Source: an uncultured Persicobacter sp. (lineage in GTDB: Bacteria > Bacteroidota > Bacteroidia > Cytophagales > Cyclobacteriaceae). From it: a stretch of 64,000 bases of DNA. Location: positions 124,001 to 188,000 of the forward strand of contig CANMKE010000004.1 of assembly GCA_947498325.1 (NCBI GenBank), given 5' to 3'. The number at the start of each line of letters is the position of its first letter. The first letter of the stretch is position 1. A program made the position numbers and the translations under genes. The notes under the pieces were generated by a model. It made no database searches, was not told the DNA's origin, and saw only the letters and a list, made by a program, of their open reading frames with translations. Shown here piece by piece: positions 16,648 through 25,781 of the stretch.

Positions 16648-17178
16648 ATGAATCAACCCTTAATTAAAACAGGCTTACGCTACGGCATTATCGGCACACT
16701 GGTATTCATTGCCGCTTATACCTCTTTGGCGTTTATTTTCAAAAACCCACCCTTTTCCCTCCCTGTTCCATTGCATGCCCTTGCGCTGTTTCTGTTCATC
16801 TTTGGCGCCGCTTACGAGCTTCGCACACAACAGCAATCGCTTCACTTTTGGCAAGGCGGAGCCATTGGCGTTATTGTTTACCTCTGTATTGCCATCGGCA
16901 GTGTATTTTGCATCCATAGTCTGTTTGCCTACGGCGACCAAGTCATTGAGTGGGAGCGCACTGCACGTTTGCATTACGCCAGCATCAATCAGGCACAAAT
17001 GGAAAATTACGTGGGTGTTGAGGGCGTCGTAGAACAAAAAATACAGGAAATCAGAACTTTTGGCGCTTGGCGTTTAGCAATTAACAATTACCTTTGGATC
17101 AATTTAATCATCGGCCTGTTTTTATCTATTTTTGTAGCCTTCCTACTACGCAAAAAGAAGGTTGACACACCTACTTAA
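16648..17178 (+). CDS. DUF4199-type membrane protein
   Basis: The ATG at 16648 is chosen because the only upstream one (16594) lies within a terminator. The 176-residue product has four membrane segments: near residues 8-30, 36-53, 66-93 and 147-170. Between the third and fourth is a longer soluble loop (W-E-R-T-A-R-L-H-Y-A-S-I-N-Q). This layout, with a DUF4199-style loop, matches a Bacteroidota-restricted family of unknown function. A paralogue follows 12 nt downstream, so the two probably form one transcript and perhaps one complex. Confidence 0.7.
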   Translation: MNQPLIKTGLRYGIIGTLVFIAAYTSLAFIFKNPPFSLPVPLHALALFLFIFGAAYELRTQQQSLHFWQGGAIGVIVYLCIAIGSVFCIHSLFAYGDQVIEWERTARLHYASINQAQMENYVGVEGVVEQKIQEIRTFGAWRLAINNYLWINLIIGLFLSIFVAFLLRKKKVDTPT

Positions 17179-17190
17179 TGAAAGACAATT

Positions 17191-17736
17191 ATGCAAAAAG
17201 AATCAAGTGCTGAACAGAAAAAGCTCATGTACGACCTGGGTATACAAGGCGGTTTACTCCTTGCTATTATTTCGATATTAAGCACGGTCGCGAGTAATCA
17301 ACTGAGCAACATGACCTTTAAAGTTGTTGCTGGGCTTACGGCTCTTGTGGCTGCCATCGTTATTTATATTGTATTCAATAAAAAGTTCAAGGCTCAGAAC
17401 CAAGGTTATATGAGCTTTAAACAAGGGATGACCATCGGTACCATTATTACAGCCATCAGCACCTTTATCAGTGGGATATTTTCCTATATCTATCCGCTAT
17501 ACCTCGACAAGGGCATGTGGGACCGCCAAATTCACTCCACCATTCAAACGCTTCAGGGCTATGGTTTATCGGAGGATCAGGTAGATCAGGCCGTTCAGCA
17601 AATTAAAAATATGAAAGACCCTGCTTTTTATGCCACGAGTGTATTGCAGGGTATGCTATGGTCTTTTATTTTCTTTATTGCCATCCTTGCGATAGTTTGT
17701 GCGATTCAGAAGAAGCAAAAATCTTTATTGGATTAA
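17191..17736 (+). CDS. DUF4199 domain membrane protein
   Basis: The 181-residue protein has the DUF4199 layout: a short polar N-terminus, membrane helices near residues 18-36, 42-62, 76-98 and 150-172, and a loop between the third and fourth with the helix Q-I-H-S-T-I-Q-T-L. The G-Y-M-S-F-K-Q-G-M motif before helix 3 is typical of the family. Function is unknown. It lies 12 nt behind the related gene at 16648, consistent with tandem duplication and co-transcription. A terminator hairpin follows after about 100 nt. Confidence 0.8.
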   Translation: MQKESSAEQKKLMYDLGIQGGLLLAIISILSTVASNQLSNMTFKVVAGLTALVAAIVIYIVFNKKFKAQNQGYMSFKQGMTIGTIITAISTFISGIFSYIYPLYLDKGMWDRQIHSTIQTLQGYGLSEDQVDQAVQQIKNMKDPAFYATSVLQGMLWSFIFFIAILAIVCAIQKKQKSLLD

Positions 17737-17842
17737 AGCTGATTAAAGCCTGACGGCCCTACTGCAAAATGCAGGTTTCACAGGGAGCCCATCAGCATAA
17801 ACAATGCGCTTTCAGCAGCCTGCTGTGATGGGCTGAAGGCAT

Positions 17843-17882
17843 AAAAAAATCCCCAGGTGAATTAACGCCGGGGGATTTTTTT
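17843..17882. terminator. Bidirectional terminator between DUF4199 and GH14 genes
   Basis: AAAAAAATCCCC (17843-17854) pairs with GGGGATTTTTTT (17871-17882), giving a hairpin flanked by A and T runs. It serves the plus-strand DUF4199 mRNA and the convergent GH14 gene. Confidence 0.85.
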
Positions 17883-17899
17883 GTGCTATATTTTTGGGC

Positions 17900-20659
17900 T
17901 TAGCCCAGTTTCTTGATCAGCTCTTTAAACCTGCTGAAGCCATACTCTGTATCGAGCAAGTTTTTGATCCGCAGAATCGTGAGGCCGCTGTACCCATTGG
18001 TTCGGGTGAGTGCCCGTTCCATCTGCGACCAACCTTCGCCAGTCGATAGCTCGTAAGTTGTTGCGTTCTCTCCTGCAACGTTGATTTTCAACTCTGCCGC
18101 CGCATCAGCAACCCACCGTACCAAATCTTCCGCTCTCGAAAAACCTTCATGGTCTTTGTTGAATTTCTCCAGACAGGTAAAGTGCACCACCAGGCGCTCA
18201 CGGTCTTCCTTATCAATAAGAATATTGAGCATCTCCAGGTACTCCCGCTGATCGGTGCCATTCAAATGCGGATGCGCATTCAGCAAACCTGCCGTAATTT
18301 CGGATACCCGTGGCATATTCGGATTGCTGATATTCCAGTGCACTCCAGCAATTTTAAAGCCCAGCGGCGTACGGTCAAAATGCTCCCCGGAAAAGACTTC
18401 CAGCGCCACTTTCAATACCCTGCGGCCATGCATCAGCAAAGAGTTATGATACCAGCTGATCAGGTCGCGGCCCATCACGGTTTTGTAATACGTCTGTGCC
18501 CCGAAAAAATCGTCTGGCGCTTTAGGCATCATCACTTCTGAGAAATCGAGATAAGCCGTTTCCCAATGGATGTTCATCTCCTTAATGTTGGTGTACTGAC
18601 GCTGAAGGTACTCCCTGAAATCTTCCACAGCCAGTTTACTGTAACACTGTAGCGTTCCACGGTTGGGGTAATCCCCCCAGTCATGGGCGTTATAGGAAGG
18701 GTATCGTAATTCCCCTGCAGGCCCAAGGCTGATGTTGATTTCTGCGGTCATGTCCTCATAAGGTGCAAATCGACGCTTGAAAGCCTCCATAAACCTGCGG
18801 TAGTAAGGCAATACATATTCATCAGCCCAAAGCGACACATACTCTACTGAAGCCGCCCCAGATTCACTGACATACTGAAAATCAGAGAGGGTAAGATCGG
18901 TGTGCCCTTGCATCAATTCCCCCCACAGCCAAACGGGAGTCCATTGGGTAAAGTCATCATTCACATTGCCTCCCGCCTGATGGAAAGACAAAATAGGCAC
19001 CCAGTCCAGTCCGTTCAGTCGAATAAGCTGAACAATGCGGTCATAATAATTCCAGTCGAAATGGGTAGGTCCCTGCTGCTGCACCAACCCCCACCAAACA
19101 TCGACAGAAATCGCCTCCACGCCAGCCTCTTTCATCAGGCGTAATTGTCGGTCAAACTCCTGCCAGTCATCACGGCTGATCATGCGGCGGTCACTTGCCG
19201 CGGAGAGGTGCAAAGGCCCCATCACGCGGAACGACTTCCGATGCACAGGAACAAAGGTATTTTCACTTCCCGCCTGCTCAATCATGCGCTTAAGGCGGTT
19301 TTTCGCCAATTCATGATCGAACAAAATGCGCAGAGAAATGACATTCAGCCCGTGGAATCCCGCAACATCAAACAGTGCCCGATCCAGCTGATTCCAGCCA
19401 ACATTATCAAGCAAGCCGCCTTTAGTGCCATTTTCTGCCACCACGCGCACGCCGATTCTGCGGCAGGCTTCCGCCACCCAAAGGGCCAAATCTTCCGCCC
19501 TGGAAAAGCCTTTATAATCCTTATTCTCCTTCTCTACACACGAAAGGTGTACCACCGTCATCTCACGGAATTTCTCAGGAATAAGGGTGTTGAGTGTTTT
19601 ATAATATTCCCGCTGATCATTGATGTCCAGATCGGGATGTGCCGCAATAATTCCTGCGGTAATTTCTGCCGCCCGCGGCATATGCATATCACTTATTTTC
19701 CAGTGAACAGCTGGCAGGCGGAAACCAATTTTACATTTGTTGAAAGGCTCATCACGGAAAACATCGAAGGCCATTTCAAGCATTCTTCTTCCATGCCGAA
19801 CCAGCTCGCCACTGTACCAGCTCGAAAAATCCTGCCCATACTGCGTGGCCAAATATCTTTTTTCATCGAATATATCATGGCTCTCATCGGGCAACTGAAC
19901 GGCCGCCCAGTTTTCCCAGTCCGAGCCATAAACCTGATTCACGGCCTCCAAAGAGCCGTAATTATTCAGCAACCACGATTGCCAACTGCGGAAAGCAGGC
20001 TTGGAATAGCATTGCAGTGTTCCGCGGTTAGGGTAACCTCCCCAATCGTGATTATTGAATGAAGGGTAACGCAACTCCCCGTTAGGGCCCATACCGATCA
20101 TGATTTTCGGAATCTGGCTGCCCATACTTCGGAAATTTTCACGGAAGGATTTCAGTACGTTTCTATAAAGCGGAATGGCGTAATCGTCCACCCACAACGA
20201 CAACACCTCGGAGCAGGCATCGCCCGTTTCCGACACATACTTAAGGTCACTCAACCGCTTGAGCCCTGGCTCTTGCATCATCAGGTAACCCCACACCCAT
20301 TCTGGAATAGGCTGCATGTATTTAAAGTTTTCAGACTCCGAAGTGGCGGACTGAAAATGGAAACAGAATTCAGGCACAAAACCGATGCGGTTATCGCGAA
20401 GGATTTCTGCTATTTTTTTGTAATAAGACCAGTTAAAGGTGATTTCTGCATTGGGGTCCTTGAGGTCCACTTTGGCTTCAGGCTCCACCGATGCCCAGGA
20501 GATCGGTACAATAACGGCATCTACGCCCATTTCTGCGAGTGAACGGGTCCACTGTTCAAAAAGGCGCCAATCGTCGAGGTTCAAAACTGAACTCTCGTTA
20601 TATAGTCTAACGCTTAAAGGCGCAGTAACTTCAAATGTTTTTCTTTTGAGGGGTGACAT
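17900..20659 (-). CDS. Tandem-module beta-amylase (GH14-GH14)
   Basis: The 919-residue protein is two glycoside hydrolase 14 domains in a row (about 8-460 and 473-919) with no signal peptide, so it is predicted cytoplasmic. Beta-amylases release maltose from the non-reducing ends of alpha-1,4-glucans. Module 2 keeps the key residues (soybean enzyme numbering in brackets): D520 in D-V-W-W-G (Asp53), H560-Q-A-G-G-N-V-N-D568 (His93...Asp101), catalytic acid E650 in G-P-A-G-E-L-R-Y-P-S (Glu186), F-T-C-L-E (Thr342) and base E864 in A-G-E-N-A (Glu380). Module 1 keeps both glutamates (E195 in G-P-N-G-E-L-R-Y-P-S, E409 in V-A-E-N-G). It has lost the Asp53 equivalent (Pro52) and the whole G-G-N-V-x-D loop (H101-F-Q-S-A-T-S-E-S). 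Module 1 may therefore bind rather than cut glucan, or act differently. GlgX at 49446 is the other glucan enzyme in the window. Confidence 0.93.
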   Translation of the reverse strand: MSPLKRKTFEVTAPLSVRLYNESSVLNLDDWRLFEQWTRSLAEMGVDAVIVPISWASVEPEAKVDLKDPNAEITFNWSYYKKIAEILRDNRIGFVPEFCFHFQSATSESENFKYMQPIPEWVWGYLMMQEPGLKRLSDLKYVSETGDACSEVLSLWVDDYAIPLYRNVLKSFRENFRSMGSQIPKIMIGMGPNGELRYPSFNNHDWGGYPNRGTLQCYSKPAFRSWQSWLLNNYGSLEAVNQVYGSDWENWAAVQLPDESHDIFDEKRYLATQYGQDFSSWYSGELVRHGRRMLEMAFDVFRDEPFNKCKIGFRLPAVHWKISDMHMPRAAEITAGIIAAHPDLDINDQREYYKTLNTLIPEKFREMTVVHLSCVEKENKDYKGFSRAEDLALWVAEACRRIGVRVVAENGTKGGLLDNVGWNQLDRALFDVAGFHGLNVISLRILFDHELAKNRLKRMIEQAGSENTFVPVHRKSFRVMGPLHLSAASDRRMISRDDWQEFDRQLRLMKEAGVEAISVDVWWGLVQQQGPTHFDWNYYDRIVQLIRLNGLDWVPILSFHQAGGNVNDDFTQWTPVWLWGELMQGHTDLTLSDFQYVSESGAASVEYVSLWADEYVLPYYRRFMEAFKRRFAPYEDMTAEINISLGPAGELRYPSYNAHDWGDYPNRGTLQCYSKLAVEDFREYLQRQYTNIKEMNIHWETAYLDFSEVMMPKAPDDFFGAQTYYKTVMGRDLISWYHNSLLMHGRRVLKVALEVFSGEHFDRTPLGFKIAGVHWNISNPNMPRVSEITAGLLNAHPHLNGTDQREYLEMLNILIDKEDRERLVVHFTCLEKFNKDHEGFSRAEDLVRWVADAAAELKINVAGENATTYELSTGEGWSQMERALTRTNGYSGLTILRIKNLLDTEYGFSRFKELIKKLG

Positions 20660-20926
20660 GATCGTAAGATTAATTCCCTAAAATATTTGCCAGTAAGGGG
20701 TTTACTGACACTTCATTTTTAAATCCATAAAAACGTTTATCCAATAACAAAGTTATTTCATTACCTATCAACTTATAGGACAACTATTATTTTTTATTTC
20801 ATTGGTAACGAATGCATATATATTTTGGGGGCCATGGTTGCTATTTACTGCTATCATTGGCCTGCTCGGTCGGTTGAGTGGTTTTCGGAACTGAAAACCG
20901 ATTCATCGTTTATCGCCATAAAGCAA
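20660..20926. other. Intergenic region upstream of the GH14 gene
   Basis: AT-rich DNA holding the presumed promoter of the GH14 gene. A 7-bp perfect hairpin GGTTTTC/GAAAACC lies at 20880-20899 without a T-run. No ORF is supported. Confidence 0.4.
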
Positions 20927-20952
20927 GAAAAGCTACCGATCTCAGTAGCTTT
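20927..20952 (-). terminator. Intrinsic terminator of the his operon
   Basis: On the minus strand AGCTAC, an 8-nt loop and GTAGCT are followed by TTTTCTT. It lies 17 nt after the hisB stop and ends the hisGDCB transcript before the GH14 gene. Confidence 0.8.
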
Positions 20953-20968
20953 CCATTTCTTTAAATAT

Positions 20969-22075
20969 TTATAACGCCCCTTTGGTGGAGGGCAGCTGAT
21001 CGAGCCGCTGTACATCGCGAGCGACCGCCATTTTTATGGCCTTGGCAAAGCCTTTAAAAATGGCCTCAATTTTATGGTGCTCATTATCGCCTTCAGCCTT
21101 GATGTTCAGGTTGGTGAGCGAAGTATCGGAAAAGGACTTGAAGAAATGATGGAACATTTCCGTCGGCATATCCCCGATTTTCTCCCGTTTGAAGGTCGCC
21201 TCCCAGATCATCCATGGGCGGCCACCGAAATCAATCGCCACCTGCGCCAGGCAATCATCCATAGGCAACAGGAAACCATATCTGTAAATCCCCATTTTAT
21301 CTCCCAGCGCCTGTCGGAAAGCCTCGCCCAAAGCCAGGCCAGTATCTTCGATGGTGTGGTGTTCATCAATATGCAAATCGCCCTTCACCTCTACGGTCAA
21401 ATCGCAGCTGCCGTGTCGTTTTACCTGATCGAGCATATGGTCGAAGAAAGGCAAACCAGTATTGATCGTTCCTTGCCCTGTTCCATCGAGGTTAAGGTCG
21501 ATAAAAATAGTGGTTTCTGAGGTTTCCCTGCGGACGGTCGATTTTCGGGCTGGCAACAACAAAAACTCATAAATCTTGTCCCAGTCGGTGGTGGTCAGTA
21601 CGGCACGGTCGTCCAGGGGCTCTTCATGAATCAGGATCCCTTTGGCACCCAAATTTTCTGCGAGCTGGATATCCGTTGCACGGTCGCCGAGCACAAAACT
21701 GTTTTCCAGGTCGTATTCTTCGGAAAAGTAATCCGTCAGCAAACCCGTATTTGGCTTTCGCGTCGGGGCATTATCAGCCTCAAAAGTGCGGTCGATATGT
21801 ACGGCGGAAAAGTGGATCTGCTCCGCTTCAAGCATCTGCATCATTTTGTTATGAGCAGGCCAGAAGGTCTCTTCAGGGAAACTATCAGTCCCCAAACCAT
21901 CCTGATTGGTGACCATCACCAGTTCATAATCGAGCTGTTCGCTGATCTTCCTGAGGTTGGAAAGTGCCTTGGGAAGAAAGCCCAGCTTTTCCAGTGAATC
22001 TACCTGATAATCAATCGGCGGTTCCACAATAATGGTCCCGTCACGGTCTATAAATAATACTTTTTTCTTTTTCAT
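20969..22075 (-). CDS. hisB: Bifunctional histidinol-phosphatase / imidazoleglycerol-phosphate dehydratase
   Basis: The 368-residue protein is the fused HisB type. An N-terminal HAD phosphatase (residues 1-165) carries the D10-x-D12-G-T nucleophile motif and a C-terminal G-D-R-A-T-D-I motif. The C-terminal dehydratase (about 180-368) has the metal-binding D-E-H-H-T-I-E-D segment and the second H-H-K-I-E motif. It catalyses dehydration of imidazole glycerol phosphate and dephosphorylation of histidinol phosphate in histidine synthesis. It is the last gene of the hisGDCB operon, starting only 2 nt after the hisC stop, and is followed by a terminator. Confidence 0.97.
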   Translation of the reverse strand: MKKKKVLFIDRDGTIIVEPPIDYQVDSLEKLGFLPKALSNLRKISEQLDYELVMVTNQDGLGTDSFPEETFWPAHNKMMQMLEAEQIHFSAVHIDRTFEADNAPTRKPNTGLLTDYFSEEYDLENSFVLGDRATDIQLAENLGAKGILIHEEPLDDRAVLTTTDWDKIYEFLLLPARKSTVRRETSETTIFIDLNLDGTGQGTINTGLPFFDHMLDQVKRHGSCDLTVEVKGDLHIDEHHTIEDTGLALGEAFRQALGDKMGIYRYGFLLPMDDCLAQVAIDFGGRPWMIWEATFKREKIGDMPTEMFHHFFKSFSDTSLTNLNIKAEGDNEHHKIEAIFKGFAKAIKMAVARDVQRLDQLPSTKGAL

Positions 22076-22077
22076 AA

Positions 22078-23139
22078 TTAGGGTTGAGTGATGGTTTCGT
22101 AGGAGCCGATCGCCTCCACAACAGCTTTATTTTCTTCAGGTGTACCGACCGTAATTCTCAGGCAGCTTTCACACAACCGAACTTTGGAGCGGTCGCGCAC
22201 TACCATGCCTTTGCCCAACAGGTATTCATAGACCTGGCGGGCATCAGCCATCCGCACCAAAAGGAAGTTGGCGTCGGAAGTATTGATACTTTCCACCATT
22301 GGCAGCTGCAACAGTGAGGCACGCAATTTTTCGCGCTGTAGAATTGATTCCTTCACCCAGTCATTTTTCTGGCTGTATTGCTTCAGTGCTTTCAGGGCCT
22401 CCTGCTGAGTGGGTTCAGCAATATTGTATGGCGGCTTGATCATGTTCAGAATATTGATAATATCCTCGCTGGCGTATCCCACACCCAGGCGGATGCCCGC
22501 CAAACCATAAGCTTTGCTGAAGGTCTGCAAAATCACAAGATTCGGAAATTCCTTGATCAGCGGCAGCACACTTTGCTCTGGCGCATAATCAATATAAGCC
22601 TCATCTACCACTACCAAACCATTGAAGTTCTCCAACAGGTTCAAAATCACTTCGCGCTGTAACAGGTTACCCGTCGGGTTATTTGGCGAACAGATGAACA
22701 CCATTTTGGTACGCTCATCAATCTGTTCATAAACTTCGGGCAGATCAATGTAAAAATCCCGTGTTAGTGGCGCTCGGCGTGCTGTAATATTATTGATGTC
22801 GGCACATACCTTATACATACCGTAGGTTGGTGGCATGATCACCACATTGTCTTCGGCAGGTACACAAAAAGCCCTGAATAATAAATCGATGACTTCATCA
22901 CTACCATTTCCCAGTAAAATCTGACTGGCTTCGACCTCCTTAATCTGGCTTAAACGCTGCTTCACTTTCGACTGAAGCGGATCTGGGTAGCGGTTGTATT
23001 TCCCCCCACCCACAGAGCCGTAAGGGTTTTCATTGGCATCCAAAAATATTTTTGCGTGTCCACTGAACTCATCCCTTGCTGAGGAATAAGGCTTCATATA
23101 TTTTAAATGGGGGCGAATCAGTTTCGATAAATCAAACAT
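22078..23139 (-). CDS. hisC: Histidinol-phosphate aminotransferase
   Basis: The 353-residue PLP enzyme has the class I/II aminotransferase layout: N-E-N-P-Y-G near the N-terminus, S-P-N-N-P-T-G at 151-157, D-E-A-Y-I-D-Y at 179-185 and the PLP lysine K209 in [10 protein letters not shown]. It converts imidazole-acetol phosphate plus glutamate to histidinol phosphate. It is third in the operon, 11 nt behind hisD and 2 nt before hisB. Confidence 0.97.
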   Translation of the reverse strand: MFDLSKLIRPHLKYMKPYSSARDEFSGHAKIFLDANENPYGSVGGGKYNRYPDPLQSKVKQRLSQIKEVEASQILLGNGSDEVIDLLFRAFCVPAEDNVVIMPPTYGMYKVCADINNITARRAPLTRDFYIDLPEVYEQIDERTKMVFICSPNNPTGNLLQREVILNLLENFNGLVVVDEAYIDYAPEQSVLPLIKEFPNLVILQTFSKAYGLAGIRLGVGYASEDIINILNMIKPPYNIAEPTQQEALKALKQYSQKNDWVKESILQREKLRASLLQLPMVESINTSDANFLLVRMADARQVYEYLLGKGMVVRDRSKVRLCESCLRITVGTPEENKAVVEAIGSYETITQP

Positions 23140-23150
23140 AAAATATAGGG

Positions 23151-24443
23151 CTATTTGGAATTTAAATAATTCAGACGCAAGGTGACTGCCTGCTTGTGTG
23201 CTTGAAGTTCCTCACTGGCGGCCATTTTTTCAATAGCTGGGCCGATATTTTTCAGACCTTCTTCGGTTATTTCCTGAAAAGTAATCTGTTTTAAATAACT
23301 ATCTAAAGAAACGCCAGAATGATTGCGGGCATAACCGTTGGTTGGCAGCGTGTGGTTGGTTCCTGAGGCATAATCCCCTGCGGATTCTGGCGTGTATGCA
23401 CCAATAAATACAGAACCTGCATTGATGATCCTTTCGGCAATTTTGTACTGGCTTTCCGACTGTAGAATCAGGTGCTCTGGCCCGTAAACATTGATCAGTC
23501 GGATCGCCTGTTCCAAATCCTTCAGCACAATGGCCATACTGTTGCCCAAAGCTTTTTCGGCAATTTCTGCCCGTGGCAAGGTTGCCAACTGACGATCCAA
23601 AGCTTCCTGCACCTCCTTCACTACGGCCTCTTCATTGGTTACCAAAACCACCTGACTATCCACGCCGTGCTCAGCCTGCGACAATAAATCCGAAGCGATA
23701 AAATCCGCATTCGCCGTAGCATCGGCATAAACCAACACCTCCGAAGGGCCTGCGGGCATATCAATTGCGACACCTGCCGACTGACTCACCAACTGCTTGG
23801 CAGCGGTAACATACTGGTTGCCTGGCCCGAAAATTTTATATACCGCAGGAACACTCTCGGTACCATAAGCCAAAGCGCCAATGGCCTGCGCCCCTCCAGC
23901 CTTCACGATTTTATCTATGCCGAGTAATTTGGCAGTGAACAAAATCGCAGGGTGAATTTCTCCTTCCTTATTCGGAGGCGTTGCCAGAACGATCTCAGCA
24001 CAACCCGCCAATTTTGCAGGAATGCCAAGCATCAGCACTGTGGAAAATAATGGCGCTGTTCCGCCAGGAATATATAGGCCTACTTTCTCAATCGCCACGC
24101 CTTTGCGCCAGCACTTCACCCCTTCCATCGGACTAACCTCCAAGGTTGGGCGTGCCTGCGCGGCATGAAAACGCTCAATGTTTTTTGCAGCCAAACGGAT
24201 CGCATCCTTCAGGCCCTCATCCACTTTAGATTGCGCCGCTTCCATTTCCTGCGCACTCACCCAAAGCGTTTCAAGCTTTACACCATCGAAACGTTCAGCA
24301 TACGTTTTCAAGGCGGCATCTCCTTCTTGCTTAACCGTTTCAAGAATTGGGTTCACCTGATCATAAATAACAGACAAATCCATGGTTGGGCGCTGAAGTA
24401 TTTGCGCCCAATCTGCAGATTTCGGTTCAATATATGTTTTCAT
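23151..24443 (-). CDS. hisD: Histidinol dehydrogenase
   Basis: The 430-residue protein matches HisD over its full length. It has the signature A-G-P-S-E-V-L-V near residue 230, the zinc and catalytic region S-D-L-L-S-Q-A-E-H-G (about 252-261), G-P-E-H-L and the late S-A-G-D-Y-A-S-G-T-N-H-T-L-P segment. It oxidises histidinol to histidine in two NAD+-dependent steps using Zn2+. It starts 6 nt after hisG, so the two are translationally close. Confidence 0.98.
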   Translation of the reverse strand: MKTYIEPKSADWAQILQRPTMDLSVIYDQVNPILETVKQEGDAALKTYAERFDGVKLETLWVSAQEMEAAQSKVDEGLKDAIRLAAKNIERFHAAQARPTLEVSPMEGVKCWRKGVAIEKVGLYIPGGTAPLFSTVLMLGIPAKLAGCAEIVLATPPNKEGEIHPAILFTAKLLGIDKIVKAGGAQAIGALAYGTESVPAVYKIFGPGNQYVTAAKQLVSQSAGVAIDMPAGPSEVLVYADATANADFIASDLLSQAEHGVDSQVVLVTNEEAVVKEVQEALDRQLATLPRAEIAEKALGNSMAIVLKDLEQAIRLINVYGPEHLILQSESQYKIAERIINAGSVFIGAYTPESAGDYASGTNHTLPTNGYARNHSGVSLDSYLKQITFQEITEEGLKNIGPAIEKMAASEELQAHKQAVTLRLNYLNSK

Positions 24444-24449
24444 CTGTTG

Positions 24450-25310
24450 CTATTTGATCATTTTATCAATCGGCAAACTGATGATGTCCTCACCACCCGC
24501 ATTCTTTATCTCCTCAATCATATCCCAGAAATCGTCGTCAGCAATAACCGCCTGCAATGACACCCAGCCTTCGGTAGACAATGGCGTTACCGTTGGGCTT
24601 TTCACGCCAGGAAGAATTTGCTCAATTTTCGGAAGTGCCGATACTGGCGCATTAAGCATGATATAGCGGAATTTTTTTGCTTGCTGCACTGCTTCAATCC
24701 TGAATAGGAGCTTGTCTAAAATTGCCTGCTTTTCTGCCGAAAGGTCTTGGTTGGCAATCAGTACGGCTTCAGAGTAAAATACTTTCTCTACTTCTTTAAG
24801 GCCATTACTGATCAGGGTAGAACCTGAAGAAACAATATCGAAAATCGCATCTGCAAGGCCAATGCCTGGAGCAATTTCCACAGAACCGCTAATGGTGTGG
24901 ATTTCAGTATTGATGTTGTTCTCATCAAAAAATTTCTGAAGAATCACTGGGTAGGAAGTCGCTACTTTTTTATTCTGAAAGAAAGACAACCCCTCGTACT
25001 CAATCTCTTTAGGAATTGCCAAAGAAATACGGCATTTCGAGAAGCCCAATCCTTTAACTCTTTTTACTTCCTTGTTCTTTTCAGACACCTCATTCTCTCC
25101 CACAATACCAATATCGGCAACACCGCTCGCCACATAATCAGGGATATCATCATCGCGAAGGAATAAAAACTCTACTGGAAAATTAGATGAAACCGCTTTC
25201 AATTTTCTGTCATTATTAGAAAATTTCAATCCGCATTCTTTCAATAAACTTAAAGATGACTCCGATAAACGGCCTTTTTTCTGTACGGCCAAACGCAAAA
25301 TATTACTCAT
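24450..25310 (-). CDS. hisG: ATP phosphoribosyltransferase, long form
   Basis: The 286-residue length and the C-terminal 75-residue ACT-like HisG_C domain identify the long form, which needs no HisZ partner and is feedback-inhibited by histidine. Family features are the N-terminal A-V-Q-K-K-G-R-L-S, the D-I-G-I-V-G-E-N-E-V segment and the phosphate-binding D-I-V-S-S-G-S-T-L loop. It catalyses the first step of histidine synthesis. It is the first gene of hisGDCB, and about 225 nt upstream lies a His-rich leader ORF suggesting attenuation control. Confidence 0.97.
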   Translation of the reverse strand: MSNILRLAVQKKGRLSESSLSLLKECGLKFSNNDRKLKAVSSNFPVEFLFLRDDDIPDYVASGVADIGIVGENEVSEKNKEVKRVKGLGFSKCRISLAIPKEIEYEGLSFFQNKKVATSYPVILQKFFDENNINTEIHTISGSVEIAPGIGLADAIFDIVSSGSTLISNGLKEVEKVFYSEAVLIANQDLSAEKQAILDKLLFRIEAVQQAKKFRYIMLNAPVSALPKIEQILPGVKSPTVTPLSTEGWVSLQAVIADDDFWDMIEEIKNAGGEDIISLPIDKMIK

Positions 25311-25438
25311 GATAACTGTTGATCTTAGAATTGTTCATGATACCCCACTGAAGGATCTTTTTCTTCAAACAGGCGTAATCAGAACAGAAATTATGTATTT
25401 TATATAGAAAATCCGAACCACAGCAGACATATCATAGG

Positions 25439-25463
25439 ATAAAATGTAAATAAAACATTTTAT
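25439..25463. promoter_or_regulatory. AT-rich perfect hairpin in the his leader region
   Basis: ATAAAATGT (25439-25447) and ACATTTTAT (25455-25463) form a perfect 9-bp inverted repeat with a 7-nt loop. It lies between the His-rich leader ORF and hisG. It has no long U-run behind it on the minus strand, so a role as attenuator terminator is uncertain. Confidence 0.45.
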
Positions 25464-25535
25464 GTTCTTATGTGATCGAATTATAAATGGGGAGAGCTGA
25501 GGCAGACGTCCTGGACGATCAAGATCCTCAATAAA

Positions 25536-25667
25536 TTAACATTCCACAACAGTGGAATGATGCATAGCTGCATGATGATGACGATGGAAAGTGTGGGCAT
25601 GACGAACAGCAACGATGTCAAATCGTTGTGCGATACGCGGCGTTATGTTCGTCTGTGGTGTCATCAT
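25536..25667 (-). CDS. His-rich leader peptide of the his operon (putative attenuator)
   Basis: A 43-codon ORF, too short for usual gene calling, lies upstream of hisG on the same strand. It begins Met-Met-Thr-Pro and holds eight His codons in 15 positions (H23, H25, H28, H30, H31, H32, H36, H37), then ends in V-V-E-C-stop. This is the hallmark of ribosome-mediated attenuation: low charged tRNA-His stalls the ribosome on the His run and changes downstream RNA folding. A hairpin CAACGAT/ATCGTTG (25610-25628) precedes the His run. A perfect 8-bp hairpin CATTCCAC/GTGGAATG (25540-25559) covers the last codons, so a ribosome at H36-H37 would mask it. A possible promoter (TTG, 20 nt, TACCTTAG) lies at 25680-25710, which would leave a very short 5' UTR. 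No classical U-tract terminator is evident, so the switch design remains unclear. Confidence 0.75.
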   Translation of the reverse strand: MMTPQTNITPRIAQRFDIVAVRHAHTFHRHHHAAMHHSTVVEC

Positions 25668-25679
25668 TATTTGATGATC

Positions 25680-25710
25680 CTAAGGTATATGACCGATTTA
25701 TAAAATACAA
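25680..25710 (-). promoter_or_regulatory. Possible promoter of the his leader and operon
   Basis: On the minus strand TTG, 20 nt and TACCTTAG resemble the Bacteroidota consensus (TTTG, 19-21 nt, TAnnTTTG) with one mismatch in the -7 element. It lies only 12 nt before the leader ATG. Confidence 0.35.
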
Positions 25711-25781
25711 CCTTTGACATTGATTTTATTTAAAGTCTAATTGTTTTCCAACAGGCTTTATGGTTTCGTGGCAGTTTTATA

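Noticed and set aside
20880-20899. GGTTTTC/GAAAACC hairpin as a terminator
   Set aside because: There is no T-run on either side and no gene ends at the right distance. The his operon already has a better terminator at 20927-20952.
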